Assembly: GCA_964400165.1 (NCBI GenBank)
Contig: CAYNSX010000018.1
Coordinates: forward strand, 1 to 44,959
Length of the DNA: 44,959 nucleotides
Source of the DNA: CAYNSX01 sp964400165
Lineage (GTDB): Bacteria > Armatimonadota > Hebobacteria > CAYNSX01
Reading direction: 5' to 3'
The first letter of the stretch is position 1; each line of letters opens with the position of its first letter. The notes beneath the pieces are model-generated. The model made no database searches. It was not told the DNA's origin and worked only from the letters and a program-made list of their open reading frames with translations. The position numbers were made by a program, and so were the translations under genes. Positions 37,585 to 44,959 of this stretch are shown here, piece after piece.

Positions 37585-38568
37585 GTGAGCTGCGGTCGCT
37601 GGCAGAGGGTCAGCCGCTCACTCCTCGATTGCTCCCCTCCCCGTGCACGGGGAGGGGCCGGGGGTGGGGTTGTCGTGCTGCTCGCACTGGCCTTCCTCGC
37701 CGCGGCGTTTCCGGTCACCGTCAGCGATGCGCTGCAGCGCCAGGTCACGGTGCCGGCGACGCCGGAGCGCATCGTCTCGCTGGCGCCGAGCGTGACGGAA
37801 TTGCTCTTCGCGCTCGGCCTGGGGCCGCGGGTGGTGGGCGTGACCGACTACTGCGATTACCCGCCCGAGGCGCCCGCCCGCGCGCACATCGGCGGCATCG
37901 TCAACCCCAGTCTCGAGCGGGTGGTGGCGCTGCATCCCGACTTGGTCGTGGGCGTGCGCATCAATCCGACCAGCGTCTTCACGCAACTCGACCGGGCGCG
38001 GGTCGTCAACTTCGCCCTGAATCCGCTCGATGTAGCGGGCGTCCTCGCCGACCTGCGCACGCTCGGGCGGCTGACCGGCGCCGAGCGCGAAGCCGCGGCG
38101 CTGGTAGGAGCGATGGCGGCGCGGTTACGCGCCGTGCGAATGCAACTGGGCGCGCTGCGCGAGGGCGAGCGGCCGCGGGTGCTGTTCGTGTCGAGTTGCG
38201 CGCCGCAAATCTGGACGGCGGGGAGCGAGACCTGGGTGGACGATGTCATCCGCCGCGCCGGCGGGCGCAACCTGGCCGCCGACCGCAAGGACTTTCACCC
38301 GATTACGATGGAGTCGCTACTGCGCAAGCAGCCGGATGTCGTCATCATCGCCGCCGGAATGACGGAAAAAGAGCGCAGCGGCGACATCAGCGTCTTCTGC
38401 GGCCTGCCCGGCGCTGAAGCGCTGACGGCAGTGAAGGACCGCCGCGTGTTCGCGGTGCCAGGCGATCCGCTGCTGCGTCCGGGGCCGCGGCTGGTGGATG
38501 CGGTCTACTCGATGGCGTGGGTGTTGCATCCCGACCGCATGAAGCGGGAGCGCCTTCAGCCGGACTGA
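37585..38568 (+). CDS. btuF: Cobalamin/corrinoid-binding periplasmic protein, BtuF-like
   Basis: 327 residues from GTG 37585 (GTG 37555, inside the previous gene, is also in frame). Residues up to about 55 are an odd signal region: a Cys/Pro/Gly-rich stretch SPPRARGGAGGGVVVLLALA encoded by a palindromic repeat, then the hydrophobic core. The periplasmic-binding fold follows: RIVSLAPSVTELLFALGLGP, VVGVTDYCDYPPEA, PDLVVGVRINP, RVLFVSSCAPQIWTAGSETW, RRAGGRNLAADRKDFHPI and PDVVIIAAGM. This is the BtuF/TroA-type vitamin B12 binder that feeds an ABC transporter. The riboswitch upstream supports the B12 ligand. btuC and btuD do not follow. Confidence 0.88.
   Translation: MSCGRWQRVSRSLLDCSPPRARGGAGGGVVVLLALAFLAAAFPVTVSDALQRQVTVPATPERIVSLAPSVTELLFALGLGPRVVGVTDYCDYPPEAPARAHIGGIVNPSLERVVALHPDLVVGVRINPTSVFTQLDRARVVNFALNPLDVAGVLADLRTLGRLTGAEREAAALVGAMAARLRAVRMQLGALREGERPRVLFVSSCAPQIWTAGSETWVDDVIRRAGGRNLAADRKDFHPITMESLLRKQPDVVIIAAGMTEKERSGDISVFCGLPGAEALTAVKDRRVFAVPGDPLLRPGPRLVDAVYSMAWVLHPDRMKRERLQPD
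37627..37672. repeat. Palindromic repeat inside the btuF signal sequence
   Basis: GCTCCCCTCCCCGTGCACGGGGAGGGG followed by GGGGGTGGGG is the same type of palindrome as at 679-702 and in the intergenic repeats. It is read through in frame and supplies the Pro/Arg/Gly-rich part of the BtuF N-terminus just before the hydrophobic core. Confidence 0.75.
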
Positions 38569-39386
38569 ATCAGGCGCTCGTAGCCGTCGTGCAGCGTGCG
38601 CGTCAGTTCCCCCGCCTCCCCACTCCCCACCTTCCCACTCCCGATCTTTGTCACCGGCTGCACGCCGATAAGGGAGTTGGTGCAGAAGCATTCGGTGGCG
38701 TGCGCCAGGTCGTCTTCCAGCACGGCCCGCTCTTCGATTTTCACACCCGACTGCTTGGCGAGGTCGAGGACGCTGGCGCGCACGATGCCGGGCAGCACGC
38801 CATCGGCGACGGGGGCGGTGCGCAGCACGCCGTCCACGACTGCGAAGAAGTTGCTCATCGCCCCTTCGAGCACGCGGCCGTCGCAGACCAACAGCGCCTC
38901 GTCGGCATCCGCCGCCAGGGCAGCCCGGCGGGCGAGCAGGTTGGGCAGGTAGTTGAGCGTCTTGTGGCGCGGCAGTTCGGCGCCGAGGCGGAAGGGGGAT
39001 GGCAGGGTGATGACTTGCCATTCGCCCAGGCGCTGGCGGTGCCATCGCGGCGCGATGATGATTGACCGACCGATTGGGTTCCGGGCCACGGATTCTTCGC
39101 CGCCACCCCCGGTCAATGTGAGGCGCAGGGCGCCGTCTCTCAACCCGTTCGCGTCCACGACCGACTGCAACGCGTCCGTCAGCGCTTGCGGTGTAATGTC
39201 AACAACGATGTGCAGCGAGTCGGCCGATCTTTCGAGTCGCTCCAGGTGCTGCGCAACTTGCACAGCCTGGCCCGACAGCACCCGCAGCGTTTCAAACAGT
39301 CCGTGGCCGTAGAGGAGACCGGTATCAGAAACTGAGAGGCCAACTCGCTCATCGTCCAACAAGTGCCCATTCATCCACACCTTCAT
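38556..39386 (-). CDS. pabC: Class IV aminotransferase, probably 4-amino-4-deoxychorismate lyase
   Basis: 276 residues. Fold type IV PLP enzyme: LSVSDTGLLYGHGLFETLRV at 16-35, the PLP lysine in HKTLNYLPNLLA (about 143-154), DEALLVCDGRVLEGAMSNFFAV and VLPGIVRASVLDLAK, then CFCTNSLIGVQPVTKI. It overlaps pabB by 4 bp (ATGA), so 4-aminobenzoate formation is the likely task; a branched-chain or D-amino acid transaminase is the alternative. A Gly/Ser stretch (GSGKVGSGEAGE) near the end is low complexity. Its end overlaps that of btuF by 13 bp in the convergent direction. Confidence 0.88.
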   Translation of the reverse strand: MKVWMNGHLLDDERVGLSVSDTGLLYGHGLFETLRVLSGQAVQVAQHLERLERSADSLHIVVDITPQALTDALQSVVDANGLRDGALRLTLTGGGGEESVARNPIGRSIIIAPRWHRQRLGEWQVITLPSPFRLGAELPRHKTLNYLPNLLARRAALAADADEALLVCDGRVLEGAMSNFFAVVDGVLRTAPVADGVLPGIVRASVLDLAKQSGVKIEERAVLEDDLAHATECFCTNSLIGVQPVTKIGSGKVGSGEAGELTRTLHDGYERLIQSG

Positions 39387-40798
39387 ACGCGCGCCCTCGC
39401 CGGCGACAGCGCACGGGCGAGGCCCTGCGCTTTGACGACCGCCTCCTCGAACTCGGCGTCGGGGTCGCTGTCGGCAACGATACCGCAGCCGACATGGAAG
39501 TACGCCCGCCCGCCGGTGACGGTGGCGGTGCGGATGGCGATGTTCAAGTCGGCGTCGCCGGTCGCCGAGAAGCAGCCGATGGCGCCCGTGTACACGCCGC
39601 GGCGTACCGGCTCCAGTTCCTCAATGATCTCCATCGCCCGCACTTTCGGCGCGCCGGTGATCGAGCCGCCCGGGAACGCCGCCTTCAGCAGGTCGGTGCG
39701 CCCGCGGCCGGGATAGAGGTCGCCCGTCACCGCCGAAGTTAGGTGGTGCAGCGTGGCATAGGTCTCGACCGACCACAGTTCCGAGACCCGCACGGTGCCG
39801 TACGAGCAGACGCGCCCGAGGTCGTTGCGCTCCAGGTCGACGATCATCACATTCTCGGCGCGGTCCTTCTGGCTGGCGGCGAGTTCGGCGGCGAGCCGTG
39901 CGTCCTCGGCGGGCGTGGCGCCGCGCGGGCGGGTGCCTTTGATGGGGCGCGTCTCGACCTGGCTGCCCCGCACACGCAAGAAACACTCCGGCGACGACGA
40001 GAGAATCTGCGCCTCGCCGATGTCGAGGTAGGCCGCATACGACCCGGGACTGACCGCCCGCAGCCGCTCGTAAGCGCGCAGCGGATCACGCGGCGCCGGC
40101 AGTTCCTCTCGGAAGGCGAGGTTGACCTGGTAGATGTCGCCGGCGGCGATGTACTCCTGCGCCCGCCGCACGGCGTCCGTGAAGAACGGCCGCTGCAGTT
40201 CGAACTCTTCCCCCACCCCGCCGTCGCACCCGCCCGAACCGACTGGCTGGCGCTCGCCGCGTGCGGCGGCGCGCGCCAACCAGCCCTCCATCTGCGCGCT
40301 GCGCGCTTGCGCGCGGCGCTGCCGCCAACCGGCACGCGTCTCCGGAAGGCCGGTGGCGATGATCCACGCGCGCTGCCCGGCGTGGTCCACGGCGCACACG
40401 ACATCGTAGAAGCCCAGCCAGGCGTCGGGCAGACCCAAATCGTCCGCCGCATGCGTGGGGACTCGTTCGATATGCCGCCCGAGATCGTAGCCGAGGTAGC
40501 CGGCTGCGCCGCCGATGAATGTAGGCAGCCCCGGCGGCGCGGAGACGCGGTGCTCTTCGAGCAAGCGCGCCAGGTGCGGGAACGGATTGCCCTCGGCGTC
40601 CCAGTGCTCGGCGCCGCGGGCGTGGATACGGTCGCCGCGCAGGCGCAGCGTCAAATAGGGGTCGAGCGCCAGATACGAGAAGCGGCCGTAGACTTGATGG
40701 AAGAGCGCGCTATCGAGCCAGAGCGCGCCTTCGCCCTCGTGCGCCGCCAGCGCGGCGCGGATGTCGGGGATGGGGATTTCACGGACGAGCGGGGTCAC
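39383..40798 (-). CDS. pabB: Aminodeoxychorismate synthase component I
   Basis: 471 residues from GTG 40796-40798. The N-terminal half has WLDSALFHQVYGRFSYLALD and GLPTFIGGAAGYLGYDLGR; the chorismate-binding half has IAAGDIYQVNLAFREELP, SSSPECFLRVRGSQVETRPI KGTRPRG, ENVMIVDLERNDLGRVC and FPGGSITGAPKVRAMEIIEE. It aminates chorismate for folate synthesis. A Gly/Cys-rich loop (VGSGGCDGGVGEE near residue 205) is not typical. With pabC it forms a two-gene unit; pabA is not in the window. Confidence 0.94.
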   Translation of the reverse strand: MTPLVREIPIPDIRAALAAHEGEGALWLDSALFHQVYGRFSYLALDPYLTLRLRGDRIHARGAEHWDAEGNPFPHLARLLEEHRVSAPPGLPTFIGGAAGYLGYDLGRHIERVPTHAADDLGLPDAWLGFYDVVCAVDHAGQRAWIIATGLPETRAGWRQRRAQARSAQMEGWLARAAARGERQPVGSGGCDGGVGEEFELQRPFFTDAVRRAQEYIAAGDIYQVNLAFREELPAPRDPLRAYERLRAVSPGSYAAYLDIGEAQILSSSPECFLRVRGSQVETRPIKGTRPRGATPAEDARLAAELAASQKDRAENVMIVDLERNDLGRVCSYGTVRVSELWSVETYATLHHLTSAVTGDLYPGRGRTDLLKAAFPGGSITGAPKVRAMEIIEELEPVRRGVYTGAIGCFSATGDADLNIAIRTATVTGGRAYFHVGCGIVADSDPDAEFEEAVVKAQGLARALSPARARV

Positions 40799-40945
40799 GG
40801 GGTCATGATACAGAGCGGCACAGGGCGATGCAGTCTTCCCTCTCCCATACGGGAGAGGGTGGCGCAGTTTGCCGAGTGAGGGAGAACTGCGTGGCAACCC
40901 CTTCCCCACCCCCTCTCCGCCTCGCGGAGAGGGACCCGAAACGAA
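40799..40945. repeat. Two palindromes between translin gene and pabB
   Basis: CCCTCTCCCATACGGGAGAGGG (about 40837-40860, reverse orientation, with GAGTGAGGGAG after it) and CCCTCTCCGCCTCGCGGAGAGGG (about 40911-40933). GCAGTT/AACTGC lies between. No copied gene end was found here. Confidence 0.75.
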
Positions 40946-41608
40946 CTACGACCGAGGGGCCAGGTCCTCGACTTGAGCGATCTTCTTTTCGAGGCGTTCC
41001 ATGGCGTCTTCGAGTTGCTGTTGGCGCAGGGCGTTGGTCAGGTCGCCGCGGGTGCGCTCGATGATCGAGCGGGTCTGATCGGTCGCCCGCTTCAGGCCGC
41101 CGGAGATGGCTTCGGGGTAATCGAAGGACACCATCAGGTAATAGATGTCGTCCATAATACCCAGCATATTCTCGCCCCAGCGCGGCTCTTCGATGCGCAT
41201 GCGGTCGAGGATGTGCCGGCGCAATTCGCCAACCGCTTCCCCCAGCCCGCGCAGGTACGGCGAGTATTCGACTTTCAGGTCTTCGGGGATGGGGAGCGGC
41301 TCGCCGCGAATGAGGGCGAGGGTGCAGTGCGCTTCGGCATATTCTTTGTGCGCATCCTGCACGAAGCCGGTGAAATACAGTTCGGGGTGCAGTTGCAGGT
41401 CGTCGGCGATTTGCGCAATCAGCTTCGCCGTCTCGGCGAGACGCGTGACGGCTTCGTCATACTCCTCCCGGTGAATGCCGCGGATGGTGTCGGCGCAGTT
41501 GCGAATGACTTCGCGGGAGAGCGTCAGGGCCTTCTCGCGCGCCATGTCCTTCGCGTCCCATTGCATTCGGATGCGGCGCGCGGTTTCAGCGAGTTGATTG
41601 CGATCCAT
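40946..41608 (-). CDS. Translin family protein
   Basis: 220 residues, all-helical: MAREKALTLSREVIRNCADT, AKLIAQIADDLQLHPELYFTG, DAHKEYAEAHCTLALIRGEP and the family region YLRGLGEAVGELRRHILDRM with DDIYYLMVSFDYPEAISGGL KRATDQTRSIIERTRGDL. Translins form octameric shells that bind single-stranded nucleic acid; eukaryotic translin-TRAX and some archaeal forms are RNases. Bacterial copies are uncommon. The start ATG (41606-41608) follows a TTGCAC-18-TATACT promoter by 11 bp without a ribosome site, so the mRNA is probably leaderless. Confidence 0.88.
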   Translation of the reverse strand: MDRNQLAETARRIRMQWDAKDMAREKALTLSREVIRNCADTIRGIHREEYDEAVTRLAETAKLIAQIADDLQLHPELYFTGFVQDAHKEYAEAHCTLALIRGEPLPIPEDLKVEYSPYLRGLGEAVGELRRHILDRMRIEEPRWGENMLGIMDDIYYLMVSFDYPEAISGGLKRATDQTRSIIERTRGDLTNALRQQQLEDAMERLEKKIAQVEDLAPRS

Positions 41609-41619
41609 ACGGTGCGAAC

Positions 41620-41649
41620 AGTATAGAAGAATCAGGCGCGATTGTGCAA
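41620..41649 (-). promoter_or_regulatory. Promoter of the translin gene (leaderless)
   Basis: On the minus strand TTGCAC (about 41644-41649), an 18-bp spacer and TATACT (41620-41625). The box ends 11 bp before the ATG; the -35 lies inside the end of coaX. Confidence 0.55.
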
Positions 41650-42414
41650 CCAGATGCGCCGCAGGCCGTCGAGAATCAGGTGCGGCATGATTTCGGCTTT
41701 GCGGCCAAGCAGGGGCGCGACCATCGGCGCCCACCAGCCCGTCAGCACCCAGCGCGGCGACCCGCCCACTTCCGCGGCGGTGCGCTCCCCCAGTTCTTTC
41801 ACGAGGCCCGCCATTCCGTAGACGAGCCCGGCGTCGAGACTCTCTTCGGTGGTCAGACCGAGCGCACGCGGCGGCGCCTCCATCCGGTCGCCGCGCTGCG
41901 CCCACCACTCCTGCGGCAGCCGCGCGGCGTCACGCAACAGCGCTTTAGCAGAAGTCGAGACGCCCGGCGCGATGGCGCCGCCGAGGTACTCCCCCGCCGC
42001 CGAGACCCCGTCCACCGTCGTCGCCGTGCCGAGATGCACCACTACTACAGCGCCGCCGCAATACCCCCAGGCGCCGACAGCGGCGGCGAGACGGTCGACG
42101 CCGAGGCGCTCGGGCGTCCGATAGCGATTTGTCAACGGCGTCGGCGTCGTGCCGCGGGCGATGAAGAGTTCAACATTCCCCGCGCGCTCCGCCGCCTGCG
42201 TCCACGCCGCCTCGGCCGCCGGCACGACGCTGCCGATGACGATGTGTCGCGGCAGCGCGATGCCGAGGTCGTGCAGCGCGCCGCGAAACGCATCGGGCGT
42301 CGCATTCGGGACGGTGGGGAAATACGAAATCGGGCCGGCGAGCGCGGCGTCGTTCCAGCAGGCGAGTTTCGTGTAACTGTTGCCGATGTCGGCGGCGAGG
42401 AGCAGGTCAGGCAT
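41632..42414 (-). CDS. coaX: Type III pantothenate kinase
   Basis: 260 residues. ASKHA fold with the phosphate-1 loop LLAADIGNSYTKLACW at 4-19, TPERLGVDRLAAAVGAWGY, phosphate-2 HLGTATTVDGVSAAGEYLGG AIAPG and a late VLTGWWAPM adenosine segment. It phosphorylates pantothenate, the first step of CoA synthesis, and needs a monovalent cation. The ATG overlaps the end of the small membrane gene by 8 bp. Confidence 0.95.
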   Translation of the reverse strand: MPDLLLAADIGNSYTKLACWNDAALAGPISYFPTVPNATPDAFRGALHDLGIALPRHIVIGSVVPAAEAAWTQAAERAGNVELFIARGTTPTPLTNRYRTPERLGVDRLAAAVGAWGYCGGAVVVVHLGTATTVDGVSAAGEYLGGAIAPGVSTSAKALLRDAARLPQEWWAQRGDRMEAPPRALGLTTEESLDAGLVYGMAGLVKELGERTAAEVGGSPRWVLTGWWAPMVAPLLGRKAEIMPHLILDGLRRIWLHNRA

Positions 42415-42679
42415 GCGGCGGGTCGGGCGGCTGGCCGGCGCTGTACAGTTCGATGCCCTTCGACGCGACGAGCGAGCCGGTGTACGCAAGCACAATCAAG
42501 AACGCGAACTGCGCGGCGATGGGCAGGTAGGAGGCGTCGGCGCCGGACCCGCGCGCCGACCAGTATGCGGCGATCGCCAGCCCGAAAGTCGTCAGCAGCA
42601 TCAACACGCCAAGCGTGAAGACCGCGAGGCCGGGCCGGCGCGGTTCGGCGCTGCGGGTCACACTCGAATCGGGGGGCAT
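42407..42679 (-). CDS. Small two-segment membrane protein
   Basis: 90 residues. Two hydrophobic segments, LAVFTLGVLMLLTTFGLAIAA (about 18-38) and YLPIAAQFAFLIVLAYTGSL (about 50-69), with a Pro-rich tail. No known family. It leads into coaX. The ATG (42677-42679) follows TGCTACAAT by 9 bp with no ribosome site, again the leaderless layout. Confidence 0.7.
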   Translation of the reverse strand: MPPDSSVTRSAEPRRPGLAVFTLGVLMLLTTFGLAIAAYWSARGSGADASYLPIAAQFAFLIVLAYTGSLVASKGIELYSAGQPPDPPHA

Positions 42680-42688
42680 CGTGCCGGC

Positions 42689-42697
42689 ATTGTAGCA
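42689..42697 (-). promoter_or_regulatory. Extended -10 (TGCTACAAT) for the small membrane protein and coaX
   Basis: On the minus strand TGCTACAAT ends 9 bp before the ATG. No clear -35. Confidence 0.55.
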
Positions 42698-42730
42698 AGG
42701 CCGTCGCGCGCCGGAAAGAAACCGCGGCAT

Positions 42731-42759
42731 TTGACCCTGCGCGCCGCCCTGCCTATACT
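42731..42759 (+). promoter_or_regulatory. Promoter of the amidohydrolase pair
   Basis: TTGACC (42731-42736), exactly 17 bp, TATACT (42754-42759). The leader to GTG 42791 would be about 25 nt. Confidence 0.75.
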
Positions 42760-42790
42760 CCGACGGCTGCATTCTTCCGGCTCGGCCCTC

Positions 42791-43531
42791 GTGGCACACG
42801 ACACCTTCGACGCCAACACACTCTTCGGTCATTGGGCACAGCGCGCTGCCGATACCGCGCTGCCCACCTTGTTGGAGACGCTGGAACGCCACCGGGTGAA
42901 GCGGGCGCTGACCATCGCCGCCTCGGGGTTATTCGTCGACTGCATTCAAGGCAATGACGAGACGCTCGCCGCCTGCCGGGAACACCCGCAGTTGGAGCCG
43001 ATCGGCACCGTCGACCCGCGGCGCTGGGTCGGCTGCCGCGAAGAACTCAAACGGCTCTGCGACGCGGGCGTCCGCGTCATCGGCTTCTATCCCGAGTGGC
43101 AGGAGTGGAGCCCGGAAAGTCGCGCCTTCCGCCGCCTGGCGGAAGAGGCCGCCCGGCTCGGTCAAATCGTGCTCTGCGAGGCGACGCGCGAAGGGATGGT
43201 GTCGCGCATCGCCAATGCACTCTCCGATGTCGCCGGCCCGGTCATTTTGAGCGGCGTCAATTACCGCACGCTTGCCGAGTCCATCGCAGTTTTGGAAGAG
43301 CGCGAACAGTGGTACCTCGAAACGCACGCCCTCGGCTCGCTCGGCGCGCAGGAGATTGTGAAGGACGCGGTTGGCATCGGGCGGCTGCTGTTCGGGTCGC
43401 GCTCGCCGCTGCAATACTACTCGAGCGCCTGGCTCCCGATCCGCTACGCGAGTATTTCCGACGAAGAGCGGAATTGCATTTTCGGCGGCAATCTCACCGC
43501 CCTGCTGGAGCGATCGCGTGCCCATCATTGA
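42791..43531 (+). CDS. Amidohydrolase-2-like protein without the HxH metal motif
   Basis: 246 residues from GTG 42791, placed 31 bp after a strong promoter box; no clear ribosome site. The TIM-barrel order follows the amidohydrolase 2 family: TFDANTLFGHWAQRA at the start, where FDxHxH would stand, RHRVKRALTIAASGLF, GVRVIGFYPEWQEWSP, GPVILSGVNYRTLAESIAVL and IGRLLFGSRSPLQYYSSAWL at the end. Replacement of both N-terminal histidines (DAN) argues for lost or changed metal chemistry. It overlaps the next, intact member by 14 bp, so the two may form a pair. Confidence 0.78.
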   Translation: MAHDTFDANTLFGHWAQRAADTALPTLLETLERHRVKRALTIAASGLFVDCIQGNDETLAACREHPQLEPIGTVDPRRWVGCREELKRLCDAGVRVIGFYPEWQEWSPESRAFRRLAEEAARLGQIVLCEATREGMVSRIANALSDVAGPVILSGVNYRTLAESIAVLEEREQWYLETHALGSLGAQEIVKDAVGIGRLLFGSRSPLQYYSSAWLPIRYASISDEERNCIFGGNLTALLERSRAHH

Positions 43532-44255
43532 CCTGCACGCACACCTGGGGCCGTGCCCCTGGCCGGTGCCGTCGGAAGACCCGGTGCGGCTCGTGGAGAA
43601 ACTCGACCTGGTCGCGATCGATTTGTGCGTCGCCCATCCGCCGGTCGCCGAAGGCGGACAGTTGTTGCAACGCAACAGCGCCTTGGCCGCCACCATCGAG
43701 GGCCACGAGCGGCTGGCGGGCTGTGTGTGGCTCGACGCCGCCTATGTCGACGAGTCCGTCGAAGTCATCGCCGCGCTGATGCCGCGCAAGAACTTCCGCG
43801 CCGCGGCCATGGAGCTCGACGCCACCGACCGCCACCCGATGTCGGCGAATGTCGAGGCCATCATCAAGGCCCTGCTGCGCTACACCTGTCCGATCATCGT
43901 GCACCGCGACGAGCGCACCCCGATTGCGGCCGTGGTGCAACTGGCGGAGAAGTTCGCCAAAGTCCCGATGTTGCTGACCGAATTCGGCGGCCGCGGCTGG
44001 CGCGAGGTGCTGCGCGCCATCGAGCGGCGCACCAATCTGTACATTTCCACCGGCTCGCACCAGCCGCAGCGCGACTTGCTCAAGACCGCCGTCGGCGTCG
44101 TCGGGCAGAACCGCGTCGTGTACGGCTCCAACCTGCCGTTCACCGACCCGCTGGTGGCGCTCGGCATGATCCGCGACTCCGACATCAGCGCGGTGGCGAA
44201 AGACCGCATTCTGCACCGCAACGCCCGGCGGTTGCTCAACCTCGAAACGGCGTAA
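43518..44255 (+). CDS. Amidohydrolase-2 family metal-dependent hydrolase
   Basis: 245 residues from GTG 43518 with GGAG seven bases upstream. The metal motif HxH is in IIDLHAHLGPCPW (residues 3-15); the next ligands are likely in CPIIVHRDERTPIA, and the C-terminal NRVVYGSNLPFTDPLVAL holds the usual late position (GSNLP instead of GSDxP). The substrate is unknown. It shares an operon with the inactive-looking paralogue upstream and the Xer-type gene, whose ATG overlaps its stop (TAATG). Confidence 0.82.
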   Translation: MPIIDLHAHLGPCPWPVPSEDPVRLVEKLDLVAIDLCVAHPPVAEGGQLLQRNSALAATIEGHERLAGCVWLDAAYVDESVEVIAALMPRKNFRAAAMELDATDRHPMSANVEAIIKALLRYTCPIIVHRDERTPIAAVVQLAEKFAKVPMLLTEFGGRGWREVLRAIERRTNLYISTGSHQPQRDLLKTAVGVVGQNRVVYGSNLPFTDPLVALGMIRDSDISAVAKDRILHRNARRLLNLETA

Positions 44256-44959
44256 TGCCCGCCGCCGAAATTCCCCGCCCGTTCCACGACGCCCTCGACG
44301 AATTCACCTCGTACCTGACTTTCGAACGCGGTCATTCCCCCGCGACGGTGGCGAGTTACCGCTCCGACCTGCGCCAGCACTTCGCCCTGCTGCCGCCGCG
44401 GGTCCGCGCCGGCCCGCGCGCGGTGACGCCGGACGCCCTGCGCGCGTACCTGCGCGCACTGCAATCGCTGGGGCTGCGCCCGTCGTCCGTGTCGCGCAAG
44501 CTGACCGCGGTCAAGCAGTTCTATCGGCTGCTCGCCCGCGAGAACCGCATCGCCGAAGACCCCTCGGCGGTCGTGCTCGGCCCATCGCCGCCGCGCCGGC
44601 TGCCGGGGACGCTGACCGTCGCCGAAATCGAGCGCCTGCTCGACGCGCCGGACCCGAAGACCCCGCGCGGCCGGCGCGACCGCGCGCTCCTCGAAGTGAT
44701 GTACGGCTCCGGGTTGCGCGTGTCCGAGGCGGTCTCGCTGCCGGAACTCGCCATCGACCGTGCGGAGCGGGTGGTGCGCTGCCGCGGCAAGGGCGGGCGC
44801 GAGCGCATCGTCCCCATCGGGCGGCGGGCGCTGGCGGCGATCGACGCCCATCTGAAAGCGCGCAAGAAACCGTCGCCGTACCTCTTCCCCGGCTACCGCG
44901 GCAAGCCGCTGACGCGGGCGGCGTGCTGGGTGCTCATCCAGCGCTACGCTCGGCAATGC
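44255..44959 (+). CDS. Tyrosine recombinase, XerC/XerD type (3' cut by window edge)
   Basis: 235 codons are visible from ATG 44255 and the frame is still open at the end. The SAM-like N-terminal domain has FTSYLTFERGHSPATVASYR SDLRQHF and SSVSRKLTAVKQFYRLLARE; the catalytic domain begins at LPGTLTVAEIERLLDA and shows the first arginine in EVMYGSGLRVSEAVSL and the lysine in CRGKGGRERIVPIG. The HxxR and tyrosine boxes lie beyond the window. Similarity and length fit the housekeeping recombinase that resolves chromosome dimers at dif; a phage or element integrase is less likely. Confidence 0.9.
   Translation, partial: MPAAEIPRPFHDALDEFTSYLTFERGHSPATVASYRSDLRQHFALLPPRVRAGPRAVTPDALRAYLRALQSLGLRPSSVSRKLTAVKQFYRLLARENRIAEDPSAVVLGPSPPRRLPGTLTVAEIERLLDAPDPKTPRGRRDRALLEVMYGSGLRVSEAVSLPELAIDRAERVVRCRGKGGRERIVPIGRRALAAIDAHLKARKKPSPYLFPGYRGKPLTRAACWVLIQRYARQC

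Noticed and set aside
44255..44959. Integrase of an integrated element responsible for the tRNA-end copies
   Set aside because: Best fits housekeeping XerC/D, lies 38 kb away from the arrays and is not next to a tRNA.

Overview
The window is a GC-rich, gene-dense bacterial chromosome segment, almost certainly from a metagenome assembly: a 10-N scaffold gap at 24921-24930 lies inside a repeat. A diderm, LPS-making bacterium is indicated by lpxC-fabZ-lpxA-lpxB-kdtA in order. Together with an archaeal-type (group III) chaperonin, an archaeal-type prolyl-tRNA synthetase, a BshB1-like deacetylase and an H-X9-DG pseudopilin, this recalls Armatimonadota or a neighbouring deep-branching phylum. That placement is inference from gene content; no rRNA gene is present.

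Layout. 1-4800: end of proS, a ridA-family gene, a membrane-anchored propeller protein, a CoA-binding protein and a small membrane protein, separated by dense palindromic repeats. 4700-6830: tRNA-Leu, a small Cys-rich protein, a GT2 glycosyltransferase, tRNA-Cys and tRNA-Gly, all on the minus strand. 6975-9219 (+): rpsF-ssb-rpsR and a PGI/PMI isomerase. 9544-13013: a coiled-coil membrane protein (+), then a methyltransferase, a DUF151 nuclease and rho (-). 13131-16847 (-): guaB3-guaA-hpt-pterin dehydratase, purine synthesis and salvage. 17153-20949 (-): asd-lysC-dapA-udg, the start of the lysine/threonine pathway. 21142-24505 (-): ftsZ, bshB1-like deacetylase, M20 peptidase. 25046-28911 (-): TPR protein, group III chaperonin, grpE. 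28976-36167 (-): phosphodiester glycosidase, degenerate HAD protein, lipid A genes, CPBP protease. 36224-38568 (+): a cobalamin riboswitch ahead of a pseudopilin, a small Zn-motif protein and a BtuF-like protein. 38556-42679 (-): pabB-pabC, translin-family protein, coaX and a small membrane protein. 42791-44959 (+): two amidohydrolase-2 proteins and the start of a Xer-type recombinase.

The most unusual signal is in the non-coding DNA. Palindromic repeats (CCCTCACCC...CCTCTCC-loop-GGAGAGGGG) sit in most gaps. At five separate loci the repeat alternates, at spacings of about 80-150 bp, with copies of the END of the neighbouring gene: the first 18 codons of ridA (three extra copies, exact 121-bp period), the T-loop-to-CCA end of tRNA-Cys (three copies) and of tRNA-Leu (one), the last 12 codons plus stop of a CoA-binding gene (two), and the end of a DUF151 gene (one clear, one doubtful). 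Several copies share junction words. This looks like a small mobile or amplifying palindromic element that regenerates the gene end it enters. Two further palindromes appear to sit in frame inside coding sequence (ridA, btuF signal peptide).

Other points: a cobalamin riboswitch controlling a pseudopilin; several promoters whose -10 box lies 7-11 nt before the start codon, suggesting leaderless mRNAs; two probable CTG start codons; and a tRNA-Leu beginning one base after an upstream stop codon.
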